In this document: in pieces, positions 41,605-49,915 of the stretch
Position numbering within the stretch: position 1 is the first letter of the stretch
Layout: every line of letters begins with the position of its first letter
NCBI RefSeq assembly: GCF_044762655.1
Contig: NZ_JBIWER010000001.1
Location: 248,001-312,000 of the forward strand
Source: Psychrobacillus sp044762655
Lineage (GTDB): Bacteria > Bacillota > Bacilli > Bacillales_A > Planococcaceae
DNA length: 64,000 bases
Direction of reading: 5' to 3'
The notes under the pieces: model-generated
What the model saw: only the letters and a program-made list of their open reading frames with translations
Databases searched by the model: none
What the model was told of the DNA's origin: nothing
Made by a program: the position numbers and the translations under genes

Positions 41605-41978
41605 TCAACTTGCTCCTTTTCTAAAAGTTTTCTCTCTAGGTACTGGCAAAATTTACCTGAAACGATAATAGTTAGAATCGTGCTAATAACTATGGATAAA
41701 ATAATTCCTATACCAACCCATGAGAAAATTTCTGGATACTCCATAATTCCAACTGTTGCGGGTACAAAAAACAAAGCGAGAAATGCCAATAAAAATCCAG
41801 CTCCATCTTTTATAAATTGAACCGGTATGATTTTAAAATACAAGCAAACAAAAAGTAATATTAAACCAACAATACTACCAGGAAATTGAAGAGAAAAGCT
41901 ATCTACAACCCAAGAACCAATAAATGAAAATAAATATAATATAAATACTTGGAAAACAATTCGAATAAATTTAACCAT
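41601..41978 (-). CDS. LrgA/CidA family holin-like protein
   Basis: The 125-residue protein has four membrane segments (VFQVFILYLFSFIGSWVVDSF, FPGSIVGLILLFVCLYF, GAGFLLAFLALFFVPATVGIM, IGIILSIVISTILTIIVSG), with the LPFPGSIVGLILL-like and FVPATVGIM motifs of LrgA/CidA. It pairs with the overlapping LrgB gene. The ATG 41978 lies after GGAGGTGA; a 21-residue upstream extension has no support. Confidence 0.9.
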   Translation of the reverse strand: MVKFIRIVFQVFILYLFSFIGSWVVDSFSLQFPGSIVGLILLFVCLYFKIIPVQFIKDGAGFLLAFLALFFVPATVGIMEYPEIFSWVGIGIILSIVISTILTIIVSGKFCQYLERKLLEKEQVE

Positions 41979-42051
41979 ACATGTCACCTCCGACAAACTC
42001 ATAGATATATAGAGAATAATTTTACGCCTAATAAAACACACTGTCTATGTA

Positions 42052-42084
42052 AAAAAACACCTTTGAAATATTCCAAAGGTGTTT
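42052..42084 (-). terminator. Terminator after the deacetylase gene
   Basis: AAACACCTTTG pairs perfectly with CAAAGGTGTTT around AAATATTC. A T run follows on the minus strand. Confidence 0.92.
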
Positions 42085-42087
42085 AGA

Positions 42088-42903
42088 TTATTCAATTCCT
42101 TTAATCGTTGTTGGATCAATAAAATCGTAGTCTTTTGCACGGAATTCCTCTACCATACCTCGTAGAGCATCTGCAGTCCACTCACGATCATGCATTAATA
42201 AATTTGCACCATTCGTCAGATATTCAGTATTCACCATAATATTGGTTAAACTCGCTGCATCCATGTATTGTTTTTCCCAATCATATCCGTACGTCCAATT
42301 CATTAAAAGCATCCCTTCTTGCAGAACAAGGGACCTACTAAAATCAGTGTTAACTCCGAAAGGTGCACGGAAAAATTTAGGCTTTTCACCTATCACCGCT
42401 TCTACTGTTTCATTAACTTTCAAAATTTCATCCTTTTGCTGTTCTTCAGAGCTATCTTTTAAATTTACATGTGTTTGAGTATGATTTCCAATAGAAAATC
42501 CCATATCGTATATAGCCTTTAAATTAGCTTTTTCCTCATCCGTATCGATAAAATGTCCATTTACGAAGAAGATAGCCGGTGCACTTAACTCTTTCAATGT
42601 TTTTGCCATTTCTACTGCATATCGATCAGGCGCATCATCGATTGTCAGTAACACTGCTTTCGGATTTGCATCTTTAATCGGCTCGAGTGTCCAGTTTGCT
42701 TCGTTCAATTGGTATAGTGGTTCAGGCTCCTCCACAATAACTTCTTCCTCAACAACCTCTTCCACTTCTTCTATTACAGGCTCTTGTGATACTGGGGTTG
42801 TTTCTTCGGTTTCTTTTTCTACTTCTGGTTTTTCGTCTACATTGCTGCATGCAGAAAGTCCAAGTAGTATTATCGCTGACATTATCCAAGTAGTAAGTTT
42901 CAA
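42088..42903 (-). CDS. Polysaccharide deacetylase (NodB-type) lipoprotein
   Basis: The 271-residue exported protein has a lipoprotein signal ending LSACSN, an acidic linker rich in Glu and Val (residues 25-65), and a NodB-type domain. It has the metal and catalytic Asp pair in AVLLTIDDAPDRYA, the metal-binding HTQTHVN and the RAPFGVNT segment. It should de-N-acetylate peptidoglycan or a related glycan outside the membrane. The TTG at 42903 follows CAGGTG; an in-frame GTG at 42912 overlaps this site. It lies on the same strand after pdhD but has its own terminator. Confidence 0.88.
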   Translation of the reverse strand: MKLTTWIMSAIILLGLSACSNVDEKPEVEKETEETTPVSQEPVIEEVEEVVEEEVIVEEPEPLYQLNEANWTLEPIKDANPKAVLLTIDDAPDRYAVEMAKTLKELSAPAIFFVNGHFIDTDEEKANLKAIYDMGFSIGNHTQTHVNLKDSSEEQQKDEILKVNETVEAVIGEKPKFFRAPFGVNTDFSRSLVLQEGMLLMNWTYGYDWEKQYMDAASLTNIMVNTEYLTNGANLLMHDREWTADALRGMVEEFRAKDYDFIDPTTIKGIE

Positions 42904-43078
42904 TCTAAACACCTGTCCCTTCCACTATATTTTAACAGGTGAAAGAGTTGGATAGTAGGGTATATTATTACTACTTTTATCCAAGGTGGATGGAATAAAA
43001 TTACTATTCCAACTTGAGCATTGATTTTTCCAACTAAACTGACCAGAATTTCAACTAACCCCATTTTGAACATTAAAA

Positions 43079-43113
43079 ATAGACTTGTCGCATAAGCGAA
43101 CAAGTCTATTTTT
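43079..43113 (-). terminator. Terminator after pdhABCD
   Basis: AAATAGACTTGT with CGC pairs with GCG and ACAAGTCTATTT around a short loop (a one-base bulge), with T runs on both strands. Confidence 0.92.
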
Positions 43114-43129
43114 GATTCTCAAAGGAGAA

Positions 43130-44542
43130 TTATTTAGAAAGAATATGAATTGGATGACCCATAACTACTTCTGCAGCTTCCATTGCAATTTCACCTAAAG
43201 TTGGGTGAGCATGAATAGTCATTGCAATATCTTCTACAGTCATTCCTGCTTCGATAGCTAAACCTAATTCAGCGATCATATCTGAAGCACCTTGACCAAC
43301 GATTTGAGCTCCAAGTAATAGACCATCTTCTTTACGAGAAACGAGTTTAACGAAACCATCAGTAGCATTTAGAGCAAGAGCACGACCGTTTGCACCGAAT
43401 GGGAATTTCCCAGCAGCAACGTCATAACCTTGTTCTTTAGCTTGTGCTTCGTTTAGACCAACTGTAGCCATCTCTGGATCCGTAAAGCAAACAGCAGGAA
43501 TTGCTAAGTAATCTACTACGGATGTTTGACCAGCAATTGCTTCTGCAGCTATTTTTCCTTCGTAAGATGCTTTATGTGCAAGTTGAGGACCTGCAACAAT
43601 ATCACCAATAGCATAAATATTAGAAATACTTGTACGACATTGTTTGTCTACTTCTAATAATCCGCGCTCTGCGAATTTAAGGCCAATTTCTTCTAGACCC
43701 ATTTCATCTGTATTTGGACGACGGCCTACTGTAACTAAAACGTAATCAGCTTCGACTTTTTTCTCTTCTCCGCTAACTTCATAAGTAACTACTACGCCAG
43801 TGTCAGACTCTTCTACGCCTTTAGCAGATGCTTTAACTGCAATTTCAACGCCTTTTTTCTTCAAGCCTTTTTTAACAATCGTTGTCATTTGTTTTTCGAA
43901 GCCAGCTAGAATATCGTCGCCACCTTCAATAATAGTAACTTTTGAACCTAAGTTAGCAAATGCTGAACCTAGTTCAGTACCGATATAACCACCACCAATT
44001 ACAACTAAGTTCTCTGGAATTTCAGATAAACTTAATGCACCAGTAGAGTTTAAAACACGTTTAGAGTATTTAAAAGTTGGAATTTCTACAGGACGAGATC
44101 CTGTTGCAATAATTGCATTTTTAAATGTATATGTTTGCGCAGATTTTTCATCCATTACACGAACAGTGTTAGCATCAACGAAATATGCTTCGCCCATAAC
44201 TACTTCCACGTTGTTTCCTTTTAATAATCCAGAAACACCGCTAGTTAATTTTTTTACTACACTGTCTTTGAAAGCTTGTGATTTAGAGAAATCGATTGTT
44301 ACATCTGTAGCTGTAATTCCCATATCATCAGCATGTTTTGCTTGTTCAAAACGGTGACCAACAGAGATTAATGCTTTTGAAGGAATACATCCCACGTTTA
44401 AGCAAACTCCTCCGATATGTTCTTTTTCCACAACTACAACTTTTTGTCCTGTTTGTGCTGCGCGAATAGCTGCAACATATCCACCAGGGCCTGAACCTAT
44501 TACAAGTGTATCTGTTTCGATTGGGAAATCTCCTACTACCAT
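43130..44542 (-). CDS. pdhD: Dihydrolipoyl dehydrogenase (E3)
   Basis: The 470-residue flavoprotein reoxidises dihydrolipoamide of the pyruvate dehydrogenase complex with NAD. It has the FAD site VIGSGPGGYVAAIRAAQ, the redox disulfide GGVCLNVGCIPSKAL, the NAD site VVIGGGYIGTELGSAFA, the second FAD site YAIGDIVAGPQLAHKA and the catalytic His-Glu pair in HAHPTLGE. It is the last gene of pdhABCD, four bases after pdhC. The start follows GGAGG. Confidence 0.97.
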   Translation of the reverse strand: MVVGDFPIETDTLVIGSGPGGYVAAIRAAQTGQKVVVVEKEHIGGVCLNVGCIPSKALISVGHRFEQAKHADDMGITATDVTIDFSKSQAFKDSVVKKLTSGVSGLLKGNNVEVVMGEAYFVDANTVRVMDEKSAQTYTFKNAIIATGSRPVEIPTFKYSKRVLNSTGALSLSEIPENLVVIGGGYIGTELGSAFANLGSKVTIIEGGDDILAGFEKQMTTIVKKGLKKKGVEIAVKASAKGVEESDTGVVVTYEVSGEEKKVEADYVLVTVGRRPNTDEMGLEEIGLKFAERGLLEVDKQCRTSISNIYAIGDIVAGPQLAHKASYEGKIAAEAIAGQTSVVDYLAIPAVCFTDPEMATVGLNEAQAKEQGYDVAAGKFPFGANGRALALNATDGFVKLVSRKEDGLLLGAQIVGQGASDMIAELGLAIEAGMTVEDIAMTIHAHPTLGEIAMEAAEVVMGHPIHILSK

Positions 44543-44546
44543 TTTT

Positions 44547-45896
44547 TTACGCCTCCATTAATAATAGTTCTGGACTGCTTAACAAACGTTTCATATGATT
44601 CATCGCATGTTGTGCAGTCGCACCATCGATCATTCGATGATCAAAGCTCAATGATAATGCTAACACAGGTGCAGCCACAATTTCACTATTTTTTATTACA
44701 GGTTTCTCGGAAATTCGACCAATACCTAAAATAGCAACCTCTGGATGGTTGATAACTGGAGTAAACCATTGCCCACCAGCTGATCCAATATTACTGATAG
44801 AGCAAGAAGCTCCCTTCATTTCAGCAGCAGCTAGTTTACCATCACGTGCTTTTCCTGCAAGTGCATTGATTTCATCAGAGATAGCAAAAACAGACTTGCG
44901 ATCAGCATTTTTGATAACTGGCACTAATAAACCTTTATCCGTATCAGCTGCAATACCTATATTAAAGTAATGTTTTTGGATTACTTCATTTGTTTCATCA
45001 TCATAAGATGTGTTCAATGCAGGGAATTCTCTTAGTGTACTTACTAAAGCTTTAACTACATAAGGTAAATAAGTTAACTTGATATTCTTTTCTGCTGCAA
45101 TTTCCTTGAATTTTTTACGATGTGCAACAAGTTCCGTTACATCCACTTCATCCATTAATGTAACATGAGGAGCTGTATGTTTGGAATTTACCATAGCTTT
45201 AGCAATTGCTTTACGCATCGGTGAAAGTTTTTCTCTCGTTTCTGGGAATTCACCTTCAAAAGTTACTGGTGCTGAAGCTTTTGGTGATTGCTCAACTTCC
45301 ACATTTGTAGTTTCTACTTTTTCTTCATTAGCTGAAGTGCGATCTCCAGATAAGAATGCGTCAATATCTTCTTTTAACACGCGTCCATTTTTACCTGAAC
45401 CAGTCACATTTGTAATATTCACTTCGTTTTCACGAGCAAATTTACGAACAGAAGGCATTGCAATTACTCTCACATCACCTTTTGGTTGCTCTTGAGTAGC
45501 TGGTTTTTCAGTTGCAGTATTTGTAGAATCTGCTTTTTTGTCTGGAGTTTCTACTTCTTCTTTTTCTACTGCTTGGCCGTCTTCAGCAGTTGCTTGAACT
45601 TGTGCTTCTGTCTTTTCCTCGTTACTATGATCGCCTTTAAATTGAAGGTCTTCATAACCAGGTGCATCAAGCTTAACAAGTACATCTCCAACTATTGCTA
45701 CTGTTCCTTCACTTACAAGAACTTCCGTAACTTTCCCTTTTACAGGAGAAGGAATTTCCACAACCGCCTTATCATTTTGCACTTCACATAAAATATCGTC
45801 CTCTTGTACCTCATCGCCTGCTTTTACAAACCACTTAACGATTTCACCTTCATGTATACCCTCACCGATATCTGGTAATCGAAATTCAAATGACAA
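44547..45896 (-). CDS. pdhC: Dihydrolipoamide acetyltransferase (E2)
   Basis: The 449-residue core of the pyruvate dehydrogenase complex has one lipoyl domain (EFRLPDIGEGIHEGEIVKW, lipoylated Lys in CEVQNDKAVVEI), an acidic-Ala/Thr-rich linker, the E1/E3-binding domain (VIAMPSVRKFARENEVNITNVTGSGKNGRVLKEDI) and the catalytic domain with the late LSLSFDHRMIDGATAQHAMN motif. The start is TTG 45896, which gives the family N-terminus (M)SFEFRLPDIGEG and lies eight bases after AAAGGG; GTG 45905 is too close to that site. Confidence 0.97.
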   Translation of the reverse strand: MSFEFRLPDIGEGIHEGEIVKWFVKAGDEVQEDDILCEVQNDKAVVEIPSPVKGKVTEVLVSEGTVAIVGDVLVKLDAPGYEDLQFKGDHSNEEKTEAQVQATAEDGQAVEKEEVETPDKKADSTNTATEKPATQEQPKGDVRVIAMPSVRKFARENEVNITNVTGSGKNGRVLKEDIDAFLSGDRTSANEEKVETTNVEVEQSPKASAPVTFEGEFPETREKLSPMRKAIAKAMVNSKHTAPHVTLMDEVDVTELVAHRKKFKEIAAEKNIKLTYLPYVVKALVSTLREFPALNTSYDDETNEVIQKHYFNIGIAADTDKGLLVPVIKNADRKSVFAISDEINALAGKARDGKLAAAEMKGASCSISNIGSAGGQWFTPVINHPEVAILGIGRISEKPVIKNSEIVAAPVLALSLSFDHRMIDGATAQHAMNHMKRLLSSPELLLMEA

Positions 45897-45927
45897 TGTA
45901 TTCACCCTTTCTATAACAGATTTTATA

Positions 45928-46905
45928 TTAGAATGTTAAAACTTTTTTAGCTGTATTTACTATATCCTTAGAATTAGGTAACCAAACTGTTTCTGCTTGA
46001 GAGAATGGGAAAACAGTATCAGGAGCAGCTACTCGTAATACAGGAGCCTCTAAGCTTAAAATTGCACGCTCCGTAATTTCAGCCACAACGTTTGCAGCAA
46101 TACCCGCTTGTTTTTGTGCTTCTTGGACAACCATTGCACGATTCGTTTTTTCAACAGATGCAATAATTGTTTCAATATCTAATGGTTGCACTGTACGTAA
46201 GTCGATTACTTCTACAGAATGTCCTTCTTTTTCGAGCTCTTCTGCAGCTTTTAAGCTTTCGTGTACCATTGCGCCATAGGAGATAATTGTTAAATCTGTT
46301 CCTTCACGTTTTACATCCGCTTTACCAAGAGGAATTGTATATTCTTCTTCAGGTACTTCGCCACGGAATGAACGATATAATTTCATATGTTCTAAATAAA
46401 TTACTGGATCATTATCACGAATTGCAGAGATTAATAAACCTTTTGCATCGTATGGAGTGGAAGGAATAACAACTTTCACTCCAGGTGTTGAAGTCATTAA
46501 AAGCTCTAAACTATCTGCGTGCATTTCTGGTGTATGAACCCCACCACCGAATGGAGAACGGATAGTTACAGGTGCATTAAATGCTCCACCAGTACGGAAA
46601 CGCATGCGAGCTAATTGACCAGCTATAGAATCCATTACTTCAAATACAAATCCAAAGAATTGAATTTCTGGAACAGGGCGGAACCCTTGTAATGATAGAC
46701 CTACTGCAAGACCACCAATACCAGACTCTGCAAGTGGTGTATCAAACACACGATCTTCTCCGAATTCTTTTTGTAATCCTTCTGTTGCACGGAAAACTCC
46801 GCCGTTAACGCCAACGTCTTCGCCGAAGACTAGAACGTTTTCATCATTTTTAAGCTCTGTACGGAGTGCGTCCGTAATTGCTTGAATCATCGTCATTTGT
46901 GCCAT
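45928..46905 (-). CDS. pdhB: Pyruvate dehydrogenase E1 beta subunit
   Basis: The 325-residue protein forms the E1 heterotetramer with PdhA and decarboxylates pyruvate. It opens MTMIQAITDALRTELKNDENVLVFGEDVG and has FDTPLAESGIGGLAVGLSLQGFRPVPEIQF near 57, where a glutamate activates thiamine diphosphate, RSPFGGGVHTPEMHADSLE and the C-terminal PDTVFPFSQAETVWLPN. It starts three bases after the pdhA stop, and its ribosome site AAGGAG is inside the end of pdhA. Confidence 0.97.
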   Translation of the reverse strand: MAQMTMIQAITDALRTELKNDENVLVFGEDVGVNGGVFRATEGLQKEFGEDRVFDTPLAESGIGGLAVGLSLQGFRPVPEIQFFGFVFEVMDSIAGQLARMRFRTGGAFNAPVTIRSPFGGGVHTPEMHADSLELLMTSTPGVKVVIPSTPYDAKGLLISAIRDNDPVIYLEHMKLYRSFRGEVPEEEYTIPLGKADVKREGTDLTIISYGAMVHESLKAAEELEKEGHSVEVIDLRTVQPLDIETIIASVEKTNRAMVVQEAQKQAGIAANVVAEITERAILSLEAPVLRVAAPDTVFPFSQAETVWLPNSKDIVNTAKKVLTF

Positions 46906-46908
46906 CGG

Positions 46909-48021
46909 TTACTTCGACTCCTTCTCTGTGTAGTAAGCTAATTGCTCATCTAAGTTGTATGGATTTTCTTCATACATAATATTAATAAGGTCAGTTACTT
47001 TTTGTTTTGGTGCTGCATCTGCTTTTTTAACTGCTTCTTTAATTTCTTCTTTAGCTTTTTCAATTACTTCTGCTTCTTTTTCTTCATTCCAAATACCTTT
47101 TGTTTCTAGATACTTACGGAAACGTACTAATGGATCTTTCTTTTCCCATTCAGAATCAGTTTCTGAAGTACGGTAACGAGTCGGGTCATCTCCTGCCATT
47201 GTGTGTGGACCGTAACGGTAACATACAGTTTCAATCAGACTAGGCCCTTCTCCTTTAATCGCACGTTCTCTAGCATCTTTTGTAGCTGCATAAACAGCAA
47301 GTGGATCCATACCATCTACTACAAGACTCGGAATACCAGCAGCAATACCTTTTTGAGCTATTGTTTTTGCAGAAGTTTGTAATTCACGAGGTGTAGAAAT
47401 AGCAAATTGATTGTTCTGAACGATAAACACTGCAGGTACACGGAAAGCCCCAGCAAAGTTAATACCTTCATAGAAATCTCCTTGTGATGATCCACCATCA
47501 CCTGTATAAGTGATTGTAATCGCTTTTTTACCACGTTTTTGCATACCAAGAGCAACACCAGCTGCTTGTATAAACTGAGCACCAATAATGATTTGTGGCG
47601 GGAAAACATTTACACCTTCAGGAATTTGGTTCCCCATAAAATGCCCACGTGAGAATAGAAACGCTTGCCATAAAGGTAGACCATGCCAAACAATTTGTGG
47701 TACATCACGATAACCAGGTAGGATAAAATCTTCTTTTTCTAAAGCATACTGAGATGCTAACTGAGAAGCTTCTTGACCTGCTGTTGGAGCATAGAAACCT
47801 AAACGACCTTGTCTGTTTAAAGAAATAGAACGTTGATCTAAAATACGTGTATAAACCATACGGCTCATCAATTCTACTAATTCCTCATCTGATAGGTTAG
47901 GATTTGCTTGCTCGTTAACTATTTCCCCTTCTTCGTTTAAAATCTGAAACATTTCAAACTTTTCTTCAATTTCTTGAAGCGTTTTCATAGGGTCTAACTG
48001 CGCTGGTTTGTTTGCAGCCAT
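46909..48021 (-). CDS. pdhA: Pyruvate dehydrogenase E1 alpha subunit
   Basis: The 370-residue thiamine-diphosphate enzyme has the cofactor motif from GDGGSSQGDFYEG to NNQFAIS at about residues 170-205, the phosphorylation-loop-like YRYGPHTMAGDDPTRYR, and the family entry LNRQGRLGFYAPTAGQEASQLAS. It heads pdhABCD, which turns pyruvate into acetyl-CoA. The start follows AGGAGAG. The 233-base spacer upstream shows no structure I can name beyond the ykyA terminator. Confidence 0.97.
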   Translation of the reverse strand: MAANKPAQLDPMKTLQEIEEKFEMFQILNEEGEIVNEQANPNLSDEELVELMSRMVYTRILDQRSISLNRQGRLGFYAPTAGQEASQLASQYALEKEDFILPGYRDVPQIVWHGLPLWQAFLFSRGHFMGNQIPEGVNVFPPQIIIGAQFIQAAGVALGMQKRGKKAITITYTGDGGSSQGDFYEGINFAGAFRVPAVFIVQNNQFAISTPRELQTSAKTIAQKGIAAGIPSLVVDGMDPLAVYAATKDARERAIKGEGPSLIETVCYRYGPHTMAGDDPTRYRTSETDSEWEKKDPLVRFRKYLETKGIWNEEKEAEVIEKAKEEIKEAVKKADAAPKQKVTDLINIMYEENPYNLDEQLAYYTEKESK

Positions 48022-48224
48022 TATTACATCTCTCCTTTTCTTCTGTATTAAGATTTTCTTTTAAATATAGTAGTACAACGATATTTCTCTTTTAGTATAC
48101 TCAAGAATAAATTTGTGGTCAATCATATGAAATTAACGAATTTAATTGTCGAAACATTGAAATTCCTTCAATCTGTATTACTCGTAATTTATGTCTGTAT
48201 TATATCAGTTTAGTATTATTATAT

Positions 48225-48256
48225 AAAAAAGCAGCTCTAAGCAGAGCTGCTTTTTT
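48225..48256 (-). terminator. Terminator after ykyA
   Basis: AAAAAAGCAGCTCT pairs perfectly with AGAGCTGCTTTTTT around AAGC. It overlaps the last codon of ykyA by one or two bases and has T-rich tails on both sides. Confidence 0.93.
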
Positions 48257-48902
48257 ATATTTCATCTTTCTGTAGTGAAGTTAAGACTTCATCCTTCACT
48301 TCATTTACCCTTTTAGTTGCCTCATTAAACTTTTGAACAGATTCTTGAACTAATTCATTATGTTTATTTACTACCTGAACTTGTTCTTGGATTGATGTAA
48401 CTTCCGCTGTGTCATCCACTAACATATTGTATAAATCTTGTTGTTTTGTAGCTAACTCATTATAGTTATTCGTCAGTTCTTCATAAGCTGCAATACGCTC
48501 TTTCAAAGTAGTTTCCATTTGTTTTAAACTTTCTTTATCGGACGCTTCTTTTGTTTCTGAAATAAGTGTAGTAAGTTTACTAATCCCATCAGAAGTAGCT
48601 TTTAAAGAAGCCGCTTCCTTCTCAACTAATGCTAATCTAGCATCCAAAAGAGTTGCGGTATCTTCTACCATCGTAGTAAGTTCTTCTTTTTGATCCTTCG
48701 TAAGTTCCATCATTTGTTGAAAGTTTGCTTGTTCTTTTGTTTCTGTTTCAGCCAATTCTTTTTGTACATCTCTATAATCAGCTTCTAAATCATAAATTTC
48801 TGTCAAGATGTTTGATAGCTTTTCTTCTGTTGATTCTCCAAAATTACAGCCAGTAAGTAATAAAATACTGCTGAACATGATAATATATTTTCTAAGTTTC
48901 AT
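48255..48902 (-). CDS. ykyA: YkyA-like lipoprotein
   Basis: The 215-residue lipoprotein has a signal peptide ending LLLTGCNFG (lipobox LTGC), then an almost wholly coiled-coil body rich in Glu, Lys and Thr. This is the YkyA family of putative cell-wall-binding lipoproteins, encoded between def and pdhA in Bacillus, as here. The molecular role is unknown. Two adjacent ATGs follow AGGGGG; ATG 48902 is better spaced than 48905. Confidence 0.88.
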   Translation of the reverse strand: MKLRKYIIMFSSILLLTGCNFGESTEEKLSNILTEIYDLEADYRDVQKELAETETKEQANFQQMMELTKDQKEELTTMVEDTATLLDARLALVEKEAASLKATSDGISKLTTLISETKEASDKESLKQMETTLKERIAAYEELTNNYNELATKQQDLYNMLVDDTAEVTSIQEQVQVVNKHNELVQESVQKFNEATKRVNEVKDEVLTSLQKDEI

Positions 48903-49036
48903 CATGTAACCCCCTATACCCATTCAACTATAATTGTATTAGGCTCTAAATTCAACTGACCAAAAGGCTGTTTTTTGTTTAGTAAATAGTCAAATTTCGC
49001 TATAATAGATATATGAACATTGAAGGGACGATTAAA

Positions 49037-49594
49037 ATGATTTTAATGAATGATATTGTCAGAGATGGACACCCATCTTTACGAAAAAAAACGGAGGAAA
49101 TGACCTTCCCATTATCAGAGCAAGATTTAGCACTTGCAAGCGAACTATTAGAATATGTTATTAACAGTCAAGATGATGAATTAGTCGAGAAATATAAAAT
49201 ACGACCTGGAATTGGAATCGCCGCTCCACAGGTAAATGCGAACAAAAGAATGTTCGCGCTCCATTTGGAAGACGAAAACAATGAAGAAGTGAGCTTTGTA
49301 GCAGTCAACCCAAAAATAATTAGCCACTCTGTGGAAAAAACGTATATATCTGCTGGAGAAGGCTGTTTGTCTGTAGACGAAGTAATTGAAGGATATGTCC
49401 CAAGATACGCACGTATAACTGCAACAGGGTTTTACCCAGATGGTACTCCATTCAAAAAACGTTTAAAAGGATTACCCGCAATTGCTTTCCAGCATGAGCT
49501 AGATCATCTAAACGGCATTATGTTTTATGATCATATAAACAAAGAGAATCCTTATGCTCCTATTCCAGATTCAGTTCCATATGACCGAACTTAA
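49037..49594 (+). CDS. def: Peptide deformylase
   Basis: The 185-residue type 2 deformylase removes formyl groups from nascent proteins. The three motifs are present: GIGIAAPQ near residue 65, EGCLSV near 110 with the metal-binding Cys, and QHELDHLNG near 153 with the two His and catalytic Glu. ATG 49037 follows AAGGGA by eight bases; an in-frame ATG at 49013 has no site. It corresponds to B. subtilis defB (ykrB). Confidence 0.96.
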   Translation: MILMNDIVRDGHPSLRKKTEEMTFPLSEQDLALASELLEYVINSQDDELVEKYKIRPGIGIAAPQVNANKRMFALHLEDENNEEVSFVAVNPKIISHSVEKTYISAGEGCLSVDEVIEGYVPRYARITATGFYPDGTPFKKRLKGLPAIAFQHELDHLNGIMFYDHINKENPYAPIPDSVPYDRT

Positions 49595-49603
49595 AGTGAT
49601 TAC

Positions 49604-49641
49604 AAAACGCCAGCCCTACAATTGTAGAACTGGCGTTTTTT
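49604..49641 (+). terminator. Terminator after def
   Basis: AAAACGCCAG pairs with CTGGCGTTTT. CTACAATTGTAG inside the loop adds a second palindrome. Six T residues follow. Confidence 0.93.
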
Positions 49642-49648
49642 CTATATA

Positions 49649-49915
49649 TTGCGCTTTCGTGTGTCGAACTTGCGATTTAAAACTTCAGATTTGCGATTTG
49701 CATTAATATAGCTGCTAACTTGCGATTTGAACTGGTTATATTGCGATTCCCAATACTGAACTTGCGATTTAAAACTTCAGATTTGCGATTTGCATTAATA
49801 TAGCTGCTAGCTTGCGATTTGAACTGGTTATATTGCGATTCTCCAAACTGAACTTGCGATTCGAAAGGACCAACTTGCGATTTATAGCTTCAGATTTGCG
49901 ATTTGCCTTAATACT
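49649..49915. repeat. TTGCGATTT array with 21- and 29-base spacing
   Basis: Twelve TTGCG starts occur at 49649, 49670, 49691, 49720, 49741, 49762, 49783, 49812, 49833, 49854, 49875 and 49896. Spacings are 21 bases except for two of 29. The block 49670-49761 (92 bases) is repeated almost exactly at 49762-49853. Units begin TTGCGATTT or TTGCGATTC and end variably (CTTCAGAT, CTGAAC, GGTTATA). The array fills the gap between the def terminator and the sugar-kinase stop. No coding role is supported. Confidence 0.9.

Noticed and set aside
49649..49915. CRISPR array
   Set aside because: Units are only 21 or 29 bases, the constant part is about nine bases, the variable parts themselves recur, and no cas genes are present.
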